From: JAVKFF01 sp040226215 | GTDB lineage: Bacteria; Pseudomonadota; Alphaproteobacteria; DSM-16000; Inquilinaceae | Reading direction: 5' to 3' | DNA length: 63,288 bases | NCBI GenBank assembly: GCA_040226215.1 | Contig: JAVKFF010000158.1 | Span: 1 to 63,288 of the forward strand | Part shown: in pieces, positions 26,515 through 35,767 of the stretch | How positions within the stretch are numbered: the stretch's first letter is position 1 | Layout of the letters: each line of letters starts with the position of its first letter | Notes under the pieces: model-generated | The model's input: only the letters and a program-made list of their open reading frames with translations | Told to the model about the DNA's origin: nothing | Database searches by the model: none | Translations under genes and position numbers: made by a program

Positions 26515-27813
26515 ATGAACCCGCTCGTCCTGCTGCTGGTCAGCTTCTTCGTCTTCATCATGCTGCGGGTGAATATCGGCTTCTCGCTGATCCTCTCCTC
26601 GGTGCTGGTGATCGTCTATCTGGACCTGCCGATCGCCAGCGTCGCCAACCAGATGTACGCGGCGACGGACAGCTTCCCGCTGATGGCGGTGCCGTTCTTC
26701 ATGTTCCTCGGCCGCATCCTGAACCGCGGCACGATCACCCAGCGATTGCTGGACGTGGCCGACTCCATCGTCGGCCATGTGCGCGGCGGCCTCGGCCATG
26801 TGAACGTCTTCGTCTCGATGGTCTTCGCCAGTCTGTCGGGGTCGGCGGCGGCGGACACGGCCTCGGTCGGCTCGATCCTGATCCCGGCGATGAAGCAGGC
26901 GGGCTACAACCCGGCCTTCGCGGTGGCGCTGACCGCCGCTTCCTCGACGCTCGGCGTGATCATCCCGCCCTCGATCATCCTCATCATCTACGGCGCCTTC
27001 GGCAATGTCTCGATCGGCGCGCTGTTCCTCGGCGGCGTGGTGCCGGGGGTGACCATCGGCATCGTCATGATGGTCTACACCTACATCCAGGCGATCCGGC
27101 ACGGCTATCCCGCCACGCCCTTCCCGGGCTTCAAGCTGGCCGGCAAGGCGCTGGTGCGCGGCGCGGCGCCCTTGCTGATCCCGGTCTTCGTGCTGGGCGG
27201 CGTGGTGACCGGCGTCTTCACGCCGACGGAGGCCGCGATCAGCGCCGTCCTCTGGGCGCTCTTCCTCACCTTCATCGCCTATCGCGACGTGCCGGTGCGC
27301 GAGATCCCGCGCCTGCTGGGCGAAGCGGCGATCGATTTCGCGGTGCCGATCTTCACGGTCGCCGGGGCCGGCATCTTCGGCTGGCTGATCTCCTATCTCG
27401 GCGCCGCGGACATCGTCGTCACCTTCATCAGCGACCAGACCACCAATCCCTACGGCATCATGGGTCTGCTGATCGTCTTCCTGCTGCTGATCGGCACGGT
27501 ACTGAACCCGATCTCGGCGGTGCTGATCTTCCTGCCGATCATCCAGGCGCTGGGCGAGCAGTCGGGCGTGCACCCGGTGCATCTGGGCGTGCTGACCACG
27601 GTGACGCTGTCGGTGGGCCTGATCACCCCGCCCTACGGCATCTGCCTCCTGATCGCCTCGCAGATCGGCAACGTCCCGCTCGGCAAGGCGATGCTGGCCG
27701 TCACCCCCATCGTCGCCATCACGGTCGGCGTCGCCGTCCTCTCGCTGTTCCTGCCGGGGCTGATGACAGCCTTGCCGGAAATGGCCTTCCCCAACCTGTT
27801 CCCGCCGGGATAG
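26515..27813 (+). CDS. TRAP transporter large permease (DctM family)
   Basis: A 432-residue inner-membrane protein with about 12 transmembrane helices, full length for DctM. Signature regions: F-P-L-M-A-V-P-F-F-M-F-L-G, F-A-S-L-S-G-S-A-A-A-D-T-A-S-V-G, I-I-P-P-S-I-I-L-I-I-Y-G near residue 150, and G-L-I-T-P-P-Y-G-I-C-L towards the end, where the Na+ and substrate sites of the elevator-type transporter lie. It is followed after 72 bases by the DHDPS-fold gene, which probably uses the imported acid or a product of it. Confidence 0.93.
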   Translation: MNPLVLLLVSFFVFIMLRVNIGFSLILSSVLVIVYLDLPIASVANQMYAATDSFPLMAVPFFMFLGRILNRGTITQRLLDVADSIVGHVRGGLGHVNVFVSMVFASLSGSAAADTASVGSILIPAMKQAGYNPAFAVALTAASSTLGVIIPPSIILIIYGAFGNVSIGALFLGGVVPGVTIGIVMMVYTYIQAIRHGYPATPFPGFKLAGKALVRGAAPLLIPVFVLGGVVTGVFTPTEAAISAVLWALFLTFIAYRDVPVREIPRLLGEAAIDFAVPIFTVAGAGIFGWLISYLGAADIVVTFISDQTTNPYGIMGLLIVFLLLIGTVLNPISAVLIFLPIIQALGEQSGVHPVHLGVLTTVTLSVGLITPPYGICLLIASQIGNVPLGKAMLAVTPIVAITVGVAVLSLFLPGLMTALPEMAFPNLFPPG

Positions 27814-27885
27814 TCATTGGACCACGCCGGCCGCCGTCCCATCTGCCGACGGCAAGTCGCCACCAGAGACCAAGGAGTTCCGACA

Positions 27886-28830
27886 ATGGCCCATGTGAAA
27901 CCCAGCGGTTCCTTCGTCGCCCTGATCACGCCGATGAACCGGGACGGATCGGTCGACATCGAGAGCTTCCGCACGCTCCTGAACTGGCATGCCGAGCACG
28001 GCACCAGCGCGGTCCTGATCATGGGCTCGACCGGCGAGGTGTCGATGCTGAGCCCGGACGAGCGGCGGCTGATCATCACCGAGACGGTGAAGATGAAGCC
28101 GGGCGCCATGCAGATGTATTACGGCTGCACCGGCCAGAACACCGATCAGACGATCGACTATGTGCGGTTCGCCAAGCAGGCCGGGGCCGACGGCGCGATC
28201 ATCGCCGCGCCCGCTTATATCTGCGCCGACAACGCCGCCATCGTCGACTACGTCAAGGAGGTGATGGACGCGGTCGACTTCCCGATCGGCTTCTACAACA
28301 ACCCGCCGCGGGTGAAGACCGACCTGCATTGGACCGACGTTCTGGAACTGGCCCGGCACCCCAACATGGTGGTGCTGAAGGAATCGACCACGCGGGTCGG
28401 CCAGGTGGCCCAGGTCTGCGCCGCCAGGCCCGACATGGCGATCATGTGCTGCTGCTCGCCCAATCTCGGCCTGGTGATCCCGACCATGGCGCTGGGCGGC
28501 CACGGCACGGCCAACATGACCGGCAACCTGATCCCGGCGGAGATGGCGGTCATCTCCAAGCCCTGGGAAACGGGCGAGGACGCGTTCGCGTGCCGGCAGG
28601 CCTGGCTCGACAACCTGCCGGTGCTGCACTTCGCCTATTCGGCCATCAACCCGGTAGCGGTGAAGAGCCTGATGCAGGCGGTCGGCCTGCCGGCCGGCCC
28701 GCTGCGCCGGCCCCTGAAGCCGCTCGACCCGGCGGCGCTGAAGGTCGGCATCGACGCGCTGGCCAAGCTGGAGCTCGACCGCAAATACGGCTTCACCCTG
28801 AACCCGGCCGCCGCCATCGCGGCGGAGTAG
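27886..28830 (+). CDS. Dihydrodipicolinate synthase/N-acetylneuraminate lyase family aldolase
   Basis: A 314-residue TIM-barrel class I aldolase. The Schiff-base lysine is K165 in V-V-L-K-E-S, the catalytic tyrosine Y137 in I-G-F-Y-N-N-P-P, and the pyruvate-binding loop reads G-S-T-G-E near residue 48. The family adds pyruvate to, or cleaves pyruvate from, an aldehyde or keto acid. Placement in a catabolic region next to a TRAP transporter, rather than among lysine genes, argues for a catabolic aldolase or dehydratase, not DapA. AAGGAG lies nine bases before ATG 27886. The SDR gene starts seven bases after its stop. Confidence 0.88.
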   Translation: MAHVKPSGSFVALITPMNRDGSVDIESFRTLLNWHAEHGTSAVLIMGSTGEVSMLSPDERRLIITETVKMKPGAMQMYYGCTGQNTDQTIDYVRFAKQAGADGAIIAAPAYICADNAAIVDYVKEVMDAVDFPIGFYNNPPRVKTDLHWTDVLELARHPNMVVLKESTTRVGQVAQVCAARPDMAIMCCCSPNLGLVIPTMALGGHGTANMTGNLIPAEMAVISKPWETGEDAFACRQAWLDNLPVLHFAYSAINPVAVKSLMQAVGLPAGPLRRPLKPLDPAALKVGIDALAKLELDRKYGFTLNPAAAIAAE

Positions 28831-28837
28831 GGGTTCC

Positions 28838-29629
28838 TTGGCCGAGACGGGAGGAAACGGGCGCGTCGTCCTGATCACCGGCGCCTCCAGCGGCATCGGC
28901 GCCGCCACGGCGCGCCGCGTCGCCGGTCCGGATACCGCTCTGCTGCTGCACGCCCGCGGCGGCAGGGACGGCGCGAAGGTCGGGCTGCTGGAGGACGTGG
29001 CGGCGGCTTGCCGCGCGCGCGGTGCGGTGGCGGAGACGATCCTTCTCGACCTCGATACGTCCAGCCCGGCCGCACTGGTCGGGGAGACGGTGGCGCGCTT
29101 CGGCCGGCTCGACCAGATCGTCGCCAATGCCGGCTTCGCCCAGAAGGGCAGCTTCGAGAGCCTGGAGCGCGCCGATCTCGACCGTTCGCTGGCCATGATG
29201 ACCGGCGGCTTCTTCGACCTCTGCCGGGCCGCGCGCGGACAGCTCGAGGCCTCGGCCTGGGGCCGGGTGGTGGCGGTCAGTTCCTTCGTCGCCCATGTGA
29301 TTCCGGGCGGCCAGGAGGGCGGTTACGTCTTTCCCGGCACCGCCGCGGCCAAGGCGGCCATCGAGGCACTGGCCCGCGCGCTGGCGGTGGAACTGGCGCC
29401 GTCGGGCACGACGGTCAACTGCGTGGCGCCCGGCTTCACCCGCAAGGAGGCGGCCGGGCACAGCGCCATGGGCCAGGGGGCCTGGGAGAAGGCGGCGGCG
29501 CTGACGCCCTCGGGCCGCATCGCCGAGCCCGACGACATCGCCGGCGTCATCGCCTTCCTGCTGGGCCGCGACGCCGCCCACATGACCGGCCAGGTGCTGC
29601 ATGTCGATGGCGGGCTGACGCTGGTCTGA
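28838..29629 (+). CDS. Short-chain dehydrogenase/reductase with atypical active site
   Basis: A 263-residue Rossmann-fold protein. Cofactor motif T-G-A-S-S-G-I-G near residue 15, N-A-G-F near 90 and the active-site serine in A-V-S-S-F are present. The usual Y-x-x-x-K reads T-A-A-A-K; a tyrosine occurs five residues earlier (G-G-Y-V-F-P-G-T-A-A-A-K), which shifts the catalytic geometry. The C-terminus M-T-G-Q-V-L-H-V-D-G-G is classical. It starts with TTG 28838 after AGGGG. It may reduce or oxidise an intermediate of the aldolase pathway, but the replaced tyrosine makes activity uncertain. Confidence 0.85.
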   Translation: MAETGGNGRVVLITGASSGIGAATARRVAGPDTALLLHARGGRDGAKVGLLEDVAAACRARGAVAETILLDLDTSSPAALVGETVARFGRLDQIVANAGFAQKGSFESLERADLDRSLAMMTGGFFDLCRAARGQLEASAWGRVVAVSSFVAHVIPGGQEGGYVFPGTAAAKAAIEALARALAVELAPSGTTVNCVAPGFTRKEAAGHSAMGQGAWEKAAALTPSGRIAEPDDIAGVIAFLLGRDAAHMTGQVLHVDGGLTLV

Positions 29630-29662
29630 TCGCCGAGCGCCGAAAGAAGGGACCCGATTCCA

Positions 29663-29869
29663 ATGCCACTTGTCCGCATCACCATGGTTGAAGGCCGCAG
29701 CGTCGCGCAGAAGGAGGCGGCCGCGAAGGCGGTCACGCAGGCGCTGGTCGAGCATTGCGACGCCCACCAATCCCATGTCTACGTGATCTTCGACGACGTG
29801 GCCGACACCGACTGGACCGTGGGTGGCGAGACCGTCGCCGAGCGCCGCCGCCAGCGCGGAGAGACCTGA
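29663..29869 (+). CDS. 4-Oxalocrotonate tautomerase family protein
   Basis: A 68-residue protein. After loss of Met, Pro1 would be the catalytic base (M-P-L-V-R-I-T-M-V-E-G-R-S). The helix K-E-A-A-A-K-A-V-T-Q-A-L and strand V-Y-V-I-F-D-D-V fit the beta-alpha-beta subunit of the family, which forms hexamers or dimers and isomerises enol/keto acids. It lies 34 bases after the SDR gene and 8 bases before the molybdoenzyme gene, which supports a role in the same aromatic or unsaturated-acid pathway. Confidence 0.88.
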   Translation: MPLVRITMVEGRSVAQKEAAAKAVTQALVEHCDAHQSHVYVIFDDVADTDWTVGGETVAERRRQRGET

Positions 29870-29877
29870 GGACCGGG

Positions 29878-32175
29878 ATGGATGGCAGCGGTATCGGCAA
29901 GCTGAGCCTGAGCCACTGGGGCGCCTTCACGGCGACCGTCGCGGGCGGGCGTCTGGTCGCGGCGGTGCCGTGGTGCCATGACGGTCCGGACGGCCCGGTG
30001 CCGGGCGGTGCCGATCCGGCGATGATCGCCGCCTGGCCGGAGCTGGTCCATTCGCCCAGTCGCGTCGACCGGCCGCATGTCCGCGAAGGCTGGCTCGCCG
30101 CGCGCCGGGCCGGCCGGAAACCGGATGGGACGGGACGCGGCCGCGAGCCGATGGTGCCGGTCGACTGGGACGAGGCGCTCGACCTGGTCGCCGGCGCGCT
30201 CGGCGAGACCTACCGGCAGCACGGGCCGCAGGCGGTCTTCGGCGGTTCCTACGGCTGGTCCTCGGCCGGGCGCTTCCACCACGCCCGCACCCAGGTGCGC
30301 CGCTTCCTGGCGACGGCCGGCGGCTTCGTCGACCAGATCGGCAATTACAGCTGGGGGGCGGCGCAGACCCTGCTGCCCCACGTGCTGGGCGATTTCGCGG
30401 CCGTCAGCAGCGCCGCGACCGCCTGGGAGACGGTGGTGAGCGAGGGCGACCTCGTCGTCGCCTTCGGCGGGCTGAACCCGAAGAACTGGCGGGTGACGTC
30501 CGGTGGCGCCGGCTACCTCCACCTGCCCGACTGGACCCGGCGGGCCCGCGCGGCCGGGGTGGATTTCGTCGTCGTCAGCCCCTTCGAGGGCGACGCGCCC
30601 GACTGGCTGGAGGCCCGGCGCATCGCCCCGCGGCCGAACAGCGACACCGCGATTATGCTGGCCCTGGCCCGCGAGACGGTGCGCCGCGGCCGGGCGGACC
30701 GGGACTTCCTCGCCCGCTACTGCGACGGGGTCGAGCCCTACCTGGCCTATCTCGCCGGCGAGGCGGACGGGCAGGAGAAGACGCTGGCCTGGGCGGCCGA
30801 CATCGCCGACGTGCCCCTGGCGGAACTCGAACAGCTGGCCGACCGCATCGCCACCTCGCCGCGGGTCATGCTGACGACCTCCTGGTCGCTACAGCGGGCC
30901 GAGCATGGCGAGCAGCCCTTCTGGGCGACGGTGGCGCTGGCCGCGCTGCTCGGCCATGTCGGCCTGCCCGGCGGCGGCTTCACCTTCGGCTATGGTTCGA
31001 TGAACGCGATCGGCGAGGGGGCGAGGCGCGGCTACATCCCGGCCATGGAGGTGCCGGCGAACCCGATCGCCGACCGGGCGATCCCGGTCGCCCGGGTGAT
31101 CGACATGCTGGAGCGGCCGGGCTGGACCATCGACTTCAACGGACGGCGGATCACCTATCCGGACGTGAAGCTGATCTACTGGGCCGGCGGCAACCCCTTC
31201 CACCACGTCCAGGACCTGAACCGGGCGGCGGCGGCCTGGACCAGGCCCGAGACCATCGTCGTGCACGAGCCCTGGTGGACGCCGACCGCCCGGCGGGCGG
31301 ACGTGGTCCTGCCGGCGACGACGACGGCGGAGCGCCCGGATATCGGCGGCAACAGCCGCGACCCCTTCGTCTTCTTCATGGACCGCCTGATCGACCCGGT
31401 CGACGAGGCGCGGGACGACCACGCCATCTTCGCCGACCTGGCCGGCCGTCTCGGCTGCCGCGAGGCCTTCACCGAGGGGCGGGACACGGAGGGCTGGCTG
31501 CGCCATCTCTGGGCCAAGGTCGAGGCGAGGGCGGCAGGGGACGGCCTCAACGCCCCGGACTTCGAGACCTTTCGGGCGGCGGGCTACTGGGCGGTGCCAA
31601 GGCCGGCGGCGCCGGAACTTCTGCTCGGCGATTTCCGCGCCGACCCGGTGGCCAACCCGCTCCGGACGCCGTCGGGACGCATCCAGCTGTCCTCTCCGGT
31701 GATAGCCCGAATGGGCTATGACGATTGTCCTGGCCATCCAGCCTGGCTGCCGCCCCGCGAGTGGCTGGGCGCGCCCGAGCGGTCGGCCGGCATGCTGCAC
31801 CTGGTCAGCCACCAGCCGCCGGGCCGGCTGCACGGTCAGCTCTACCAGACCGCCGCTGGCCGGGCGCACGATGTGGCCGGGCGGGAGCCGGTGCGCATCA
31901 GCCCCGCCGACGCCGCCGAACGCGGCATCGCCGACGGCGTGCCCGTGCGCCTGTGGAACGGGCGCGGCGAGATGCTGGCCGGTGCCATCGTCGACGCCGG
32001 CGTGCGGCCGGGCGTGCTGGTGATGGCGACGGGGGCCTGGTGGGACCCCGATCCGGATCATCCCGGACGCGATCGGGCCGGCAATCCCAACGTGCTGACC
32101 CGCGATGTCGGCACCTCGCGGCTGACTCAGGCCTGTGCCGCGCTCTCCGCCCTGGTCCGTATCGCGCCGATGTGA
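29878..32175 (+). CDS. Molybdopterin oxidoreductase, biotin/DMSO sulfoxide reductase-like
   Basis: A 765-residue enzyme of the DMSO reductase family, closest in style to BisC/TorZ. It opens S-H-W-G-A-F, lacks an N-terminal FeS cysteine cluster and has the serine molybdenum ligand in G-S-Y-G-W-S-S (S129). Other marks are H-P-like substrate-domain motifs G-G-N-P-F-H-H-V-Q-D-L-N near 440, E-P-W-W-T-P-T-A-R-R-A-D-V-V-L-P-A, and the C-terminal molybdopterin domain with S-H-Q-P-P-G-R-L-H-G-Q. No Tat signal, so cytoplasmic like BisC. It could reduce an S- or N-oxide or hydroxylate a ring compound in this pathway. It ends the catabolic block. Confidence 0.88.
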   Translation: MDGSGIGKLSLSHWGAFTATVAGGRLVAAVPWCHDGPDGPVPGGADPAMIAAWPELVHSPSRVDRPHVREGWLAARRAGRKPDGTGRGREPMVPVDWDEALDLVAGALGETYRQHGPQAVFGGSYGWSSAGRFHHARTQVRRFLATAGGFVDQIGNYSWGAAQTLLPHVLGDFAAVSSAATAWETVVSEGDLVVAFGGLNPKNWRVTSGGAGYLHLPDWTRRARAAGVDFVVVSPFEGDAPDWLEARRIAPRPNSDTAIMLALARETVRRGRADRDFLARYCDGVEPYLAYLAGEADGQEKTLAWAADIADVPLAELEQLADRIATSPRVMLTTSWSLQRAEHGEQPFWATVALAALLGHVGLPGGGFTFGYGSMNAIGEGARRGYIPAMEVPANPIADRAIPVARVIDMLERPGWTIDFNGRRITYPDVKLIYWAGGNPFHHVQDLNRAAAAWTRPETIVVHEPWWTPTARRADVVLPATTTAERPDIGGNSRDPFVFFMDRLIDPVDEARDDHAIFADLAGRLGCREAFTEGRDTEGWLRHLWAKVEARAAGDGLNAPDFETFRAAGYWAVPRPAAPELLLGDFRADPVANPLRTPSGRIQLSSPVIARMGYDDCPGHPAWLPPREWLGAPERSAGMLHLVSHQPPGRLHGQLYQTAAGRAHDVAGREPVRISPADAAERGIADGVPVRLWNGRGEMLAGAIVDAGVRPGVLVMATGAWWDPDPDHPGRDRAGNPNVLTRDVGTSRLTQACAALSALVRIAPM

Positions 32176-32263
32176 ACCTGCCGCCAATTTGGCGTGGACG
32201 CGGCCGGCGAGGCTTTGTATGCCCTAGCGATCGACCCCGAGACGAGCGCGACGACCGACCCGG

Positions 32264-32860
32264 ATGCAGACGGAAACCTTCGACATTGCCGGCCCCGTGC
32301 TGGTCACGCCGCGCCGCTTCGCCGACGCGCGCGGATTCTTCTCGGAGACCTATGTCCGGTCGCGCTACGGCGACGCCGGCATCGATGCCGCATTCGTCCA
32401 GGACAACCTCGCCTTCTCGACCGACGTCGACACCATCCGGGCGCTGCACTTCCAGCATCCGCCCCATGCCCAGGCGAAGCTGATCCAGGCGCTGCGTGGC
32501 GCCATCGTCGACGCGATCGTCGACCTGCGCCGCGGCTCTCCCAGCTATGGCCGCTCGCTGGCCGTGCTGCTGAGCGCGGAGAACGCACGACAGCTCTACG
32601 TGCCGGCCGGCTTCGCCCACGGCTATCGCACGGTGCTGCCCGACACGCTGGTCGCCTACAAGGTCGACGACTACTACGCGCCCGAATGCGAGGCCGGCCT
32701 GCCCTGGGACGATCCCGACCTGGCGATCGACTGGACGGCCGGCGGTGCGGCACCACCGGTCGGCCGGCCGCTGCTGAAGCCGCGCGACGGGAGCTGGCCC
32801 GCCTTCGCGGACTATGTCTCGCCCTTCGGCCCGCCCGAGAGCGGGGAGGCGGATCGATGA
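32264..32860 (+). CDS. rmlC: dTDP-4-dehydrorhamnose 3,5-epimerase
   Basis: A 198-residue cupin that makes dTDP-4-dehydro-L-rhamnose. Family motifs: F-F-S-E-T-Y near residue 25, the catalytic-histidine region I-R-A-L-H-F-Q, A-Q-A-K-L-I-Q-A-L-R-G, D-A-I-V-D-L-R, Y-V-P-A-G-F-A-H-G-Y and Y-K-V-D-D-Y-Y. First gene of an rmlC-B-D-A operon; the stop overlaps the start of rmlB (ATGA). Confidence 0.94.
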   Translation: MQTETFDIAGPVLVTPRRFADARGFFSETYVRSRYGDAGIDAAFVQDNLAFSTDVDTIRALHFQHPPHAQAKLIQALRGAIVDAIVDLRRGSPSYGRSLAVLLSAENARQLYVPAGFAHGYRTVLPDTLVAYKVDDYYAPECEAGLPWDDPDLAIDWTAGGAAPPVGRPLLKPRDGSWPAFADYVSPFGPPESGEADR

Positions 32861-33933
32861 CGGTCCTGGTCACCGGCGGCAGCGGCTTCATCGGCTCCGC
32901 GCTCGTCCTGCACCTGCTGGCGACCGGGGAAGAGCGCGTGGTCAACCTCGACCGGCTCACCTATGCCGCCGTCCCCGGCTCGCTGCCCGCATCGCTCGCC
33001 GACGATCCGCGCTACGTGCATGAGCGGGCGGACATTGCCGACAGCGAGGCGCTCGCTCGCGTCTTCGCCGAACATCGGCCGGAAGCCGTGCTGCACCTGG
33101 CCGCGGAGAGCCATGTCGACCGCTCGATCGACGGTCCCGCCGCCTTCGTGGAGACCAACGTGGTCGGCACGCAGCGCCTGCTCGACGCCGCGCTGGCGCA
33201 CTGGCGCGGCCTGCCGCCGGACGGGCGGGCGGCATTCCGCTTCGTCCACGTCTCGACGGACGAGGTCTTCGGCTCGCTGGAGGACGGGGACGCCCGCTTC
33301 ACCGCGGCCACGCCCTACCGTCCGCGCTCGCCCTACGCCGCCAGCAAGGCCGCCGCCGACCACCTGGCGCGGGCCTGGCACCACACCTACGGCCTGCCGG
33401 TCATCGTCACCAACTGCACCAACAATTACGGGCCCCGCCAGCACCCGGAGAAGCTGATCCCGCTGATGATCATCAAGGCGTCCGCCGGCCTGCCCCTGCC
33501 GGTCTACGGCCGCGGCGACAATGTGCGCGACTGGCTGCATGTCGAGGACCACGCCCGCGGCCTGGCGCTGGCGGCGCGCCGGGGCGTGGCCGGGGAGACC
33601 TATTGCTTCGGCGGCGATGCCGAGCGCAGCAATATCGTCCTGGTGGAACGGCTCTGCGACCTGCTGGACGAACGCCTGCAGCGCCTGCCGCACGGTGCCC
33701 GCCGCGAACTGATCCGCTTCGTGGCGGACCGGCCGGGACACGACCGGCGCTACGCCATGGACGCCTCGGCGACAACGCGCAGCCTGGGCTGGCGGCCGGA
33801 GCGCGATCTCGAGACCGGGCTGGCGGCGACCGTCGACTGGTATCTCGGCAACGAGGCGTGGTGGCGGCCGGTCGTCGAGAGCGGCGCCACCGACCGGCTG
33901 GGCCTGCCCGCCGGCACCCGGCTGGCCGGCTGA
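32857..33933 (+). CDS. rmlB: dTDP-glucose 4,6-dehydratase
   Basis: A 358-residue NAD-dependent extended SDR. Cofactor motif T-G-G-S-G-F-I-G-S at the N-terminus, the family motif H-L-A-A-E-S-H-V-D-R-S-I-D, V-S-T-D-E-V-F-G-S-L, catalytic tyrosine/lysine in Y-A-A-S-K-A-A-A-D-H, N-N-Y-G-P-R-Q and R-D-W-L-H-V-E-D-H. It converts dTDP-glucose to dTDP-4-dehydro-6-deoxyglucose. The start ATG 32857 overlaps rmlC by four bases; its stop overlaps rmlD by one. Confidence 0.96.
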   Translation: MTVLVTGGSGFIGSALVLHLLATGEERVVNLDRLTYAAVPGSLPASLADDPRYVHERADIADSEALARVFAEHRPEAVLHLAAESHVDRSIDGPAAFVETNVVGTQRLLDAALAHWRGLPPDGRAAFRFVHVSTDEVFGSLEDGDARFTAATPYRPRSPYAASKAAADHLARAWHHTYGLPVIVTNCTNNYGPRQHPEKLIPLMIIKASAGLPLPVYGRGDNVRDWLHVEDHARGLALAARRGVAGETYCFGGDAERSNIVLVERLCDLLDERLQRLPHGARRELIRFVADRPGHDRRYAMDASATTRSLGWRPERDLETGLAATVDWYLGNEAWWRPVVESGATDRLGLPAGTRLAG

Positions 33934-34889
33934 TGGCGGGCGGGATCGGGCGCCGGGTGCTGCTGCTCGGCGGTTCGGGACAGGTCGGCCAGGCGCTCCG
34001 GCACCTCGTCTGGCCGGAAGGCTGGACCCTCGACGCGCCGCCCAGAAGCGGCCTCGATCTGTCACGCCCCGGTCCGCTGGAGGCGGCGCTCGACCGGTGC
34101 ACGGCGGACCTGGTGATCAACTGCGCCGGCTTCACCGCGGTCGACCTGGCCGAGGAGGCGTCGGAGGAGGCCTTCGCGGTCAACCAGCAGGCGGTCGCGG
34201 CACTGGCCCGGGTGGCGGCGCGGCATGGCTGGCCGGTCGTCCACCTGTCCACCGACTACGTTTTCGACGGCCGCGCCGGCCGGGCGTACCGGGCCGAGGA
34301 TCCGGTGGCACCGCTCAACGTCTACGGTGCCAGCAAGGCGGCGGGGGAGGCGGCGTTGCGCATGACCTGCCCCGATCACTGGATCGTGCGGACGGCCTGG
34401 GTGACCGGCCGGGGCGGCGGCAACTTCCTGCACGCGATCCTGAAGGCCAGCCTTGGCCGTCCGGTGCTGCGCATCGTCGACGACCAGTGGGGTTCGCCCT
34501 CGCCGGCCAGCCTGCTCGCCGACCGGTTGCGCAGCCTCGCCATTCGCCTCCTCGGGGCGGGCGAGCGGCCGGCGCCCGGCACCTTCCATCTGGCGGGGGA
34601 CGAGCCGGCGACCTGGCACGGGCTGGCACGGAGCGCCTTCGAGGTGCTGGCCCGCCACCGGCCGGACTGGCCGCAGCCGGAGCTGGTGCCCATCGCCATG
34701 GCCGACTGGCCGACCCGGGCCCCCCGACCGCGCGACACCAGGCTCGACAGCTGGCCCACGCTCGGCGCGCTCGGTGTGGCGCCGCTGCCCTGGCGGGCCA
34801 TGCTCGCCGGCGAGGTGCTGGAAATCGCCCATTCGCTGCGGCCGGCGGCGGGCGCGGCGGTCACCGGGCAGGAGGAGCGCGCGTCATGA
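33933..34889 (+). CDS. rmlD: dTDP-4-dehydrorhamnose reductase
   Basis: A 318-residue NADPH-dependent reductase giving dTDP-L-rhamnose. Motifs: L-L-L-G-G-S-G-Q-V-G-Q-A-L, N-C-A-G-F-T-A-V-D-L-A-E, V-N-Q-Q-A-V-A-A-L-A, L-S-T-D-Y-V-F-D-G, and the active-site Y-G-A-S-K-A-A-G-E. Overlaps rmlB by one base and rmlA by four. Confidence 0.95.
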   Translation: MAGGIGRRVLLLGGSGQVGQALRHLVWPEGWTLDAPPRSGLDLSRPGPLEAALDRCTADLVINCAGFTAVDLAEEASEEAFAVNQQAVAALARVAARHGWPVVHLSTDYVFDGRAGRAYRAEDPVAPLNVYGASKAAGEAALRMTCPDHWIVRTAWVTGRGGGNFLHAILKASLGRPVLRIVDDQWGSPSPASLLADRLRSLAIRLLGAGERPAPGTFHLAGDEPATWHGLARSAFEVLARHRPDWPQPELVPIAMADWPTRAPRPRDTRLDSWPTLGALGVAPLPWRAMLAGEVLEIAHSLRPAAGAAVTGQEERAS

Positions 34890-35761
34890 AGGGGATCGTG
34901 CTTGCCGGCGGGACGGGCAGCCGTCTCTACCCGATCACGCTGGCGACCAACAAGCAGCTGTTGCCGGTCTACGACAAGCCGATGATCTACTATCCGCTGT
35001 CGGTACTGATGCTGGCGGGCTTGCGCGAGATCCTGATGATCTCCACGCCCGCCGACCTGCCGCGCATCCGGGACCTGCTGGGCGATGGCAGCCAGTTCGG
35101 CATCGCCATCGACTATGTCGTCCAGGACCGGCCGCGCGGCATCGCCGAGGCGCTGATCCTGGCGGAGGACTTCCTCGCCGGCGACGCCTCGATGCTGATT
35201 CTGGGCGACAACATCTTCCACGGACACGGCCTGACCGAGACGCTGCGCCGGACGGCGACGCTGGAAGGCGGCGCCACGGTCTTCGCCTACTGGGTTCAGG
35301 ACCCCGAGCGCTACGGCGTCATTGCGCTGGACGCCGATGGCGGGGTCCGCGACATCGTCGAGAAGCCCGCCGACCCGCCCAGCCAGTGGGCGGTCACCGG
35401 CCTCTACGCCTATGACGGCGAGGCGCCGGCGATCGCCCGGTCGTTGGTGCCGTCGGCCCGCGGCGAACTGGAGATCACCGACCTCAACCGGCGCTACCTC
35501 GAGCGCGGCCGGCTATCCTGCGAACGTCTCGGCCGCGGCTATGCCTGGCTGGACACCGGCACCTACGATTCGCTGCTGGAGGCGGGCGAGTTCGTGCGCA
35601 CCATGCAGCACCGCCAGGGCCTGCAGATCGCCTGCCTGGAGGAGATCGCCTTCGATGCCGGCTGGATCGACCCAGAGGCGCTGGCACGGCGGGCGGCGGC
35701 GCTGGGACCGACAGCCTATGCGCGCTACCTGACGTCGCTGCATCGCCAGAGAGGCGGCTGA
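34886..35761 (+). CDS. rmlA: Glucose-1-phosphate thymidylyltransferase
   Basis: A 291-residue nucleotidyltransferase making dTDP-glucose from dTTP and glucose-1-phosphate. It begins with the activator loop L-A-G-G-T-G-S-R-L-Y-P-I-T and shows V-Y-D-K-P-M-I-Y-Y-P-L-S, L-G-D-N-I-F-H-G-H-G, E-K-P-A-D-P-P and W-L-D-T-G-T-Y-D-S-L. Last gene of the operon; only six bases separate its stop from that of the convergent glycosyltransferase gene. Confidence 0.96.
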   Translation: MKGIVLAGGTGSRLYPITLATNKQLLPVYDKPMIYYPLSVLMLAGLREILMISTPADLPRIRDLLGDGSQFGIAIDYVVQDRPRGIAEALILAEDFLAGDASMLILGDNIFHGHGLTETLRRTATLEGGATVFAYWVQDPERYGVIALDADGGVRDIVEKPADPPSQWAVTGLYAYDGEAPAIARSLVPSARGELEITDLNRRYLERGRLSCERLGRGYAWLDTGTYDSLLEAGEFVRTMQHRQGLQIACLEEIAFDAGWIDPEALARRAAALGPTAYARYLTSLHRQRGG

Positions 35762-35767
35762 GGCCCG

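Noticed and set aside
27886..28830. Assigning dapA (lysine biosynthesis)
   Set aside because: Family residues match DHDPS-fold aldolases generally, but context is TRAP transport and catabolic enzymes, so the biosynthetic name is not supported.
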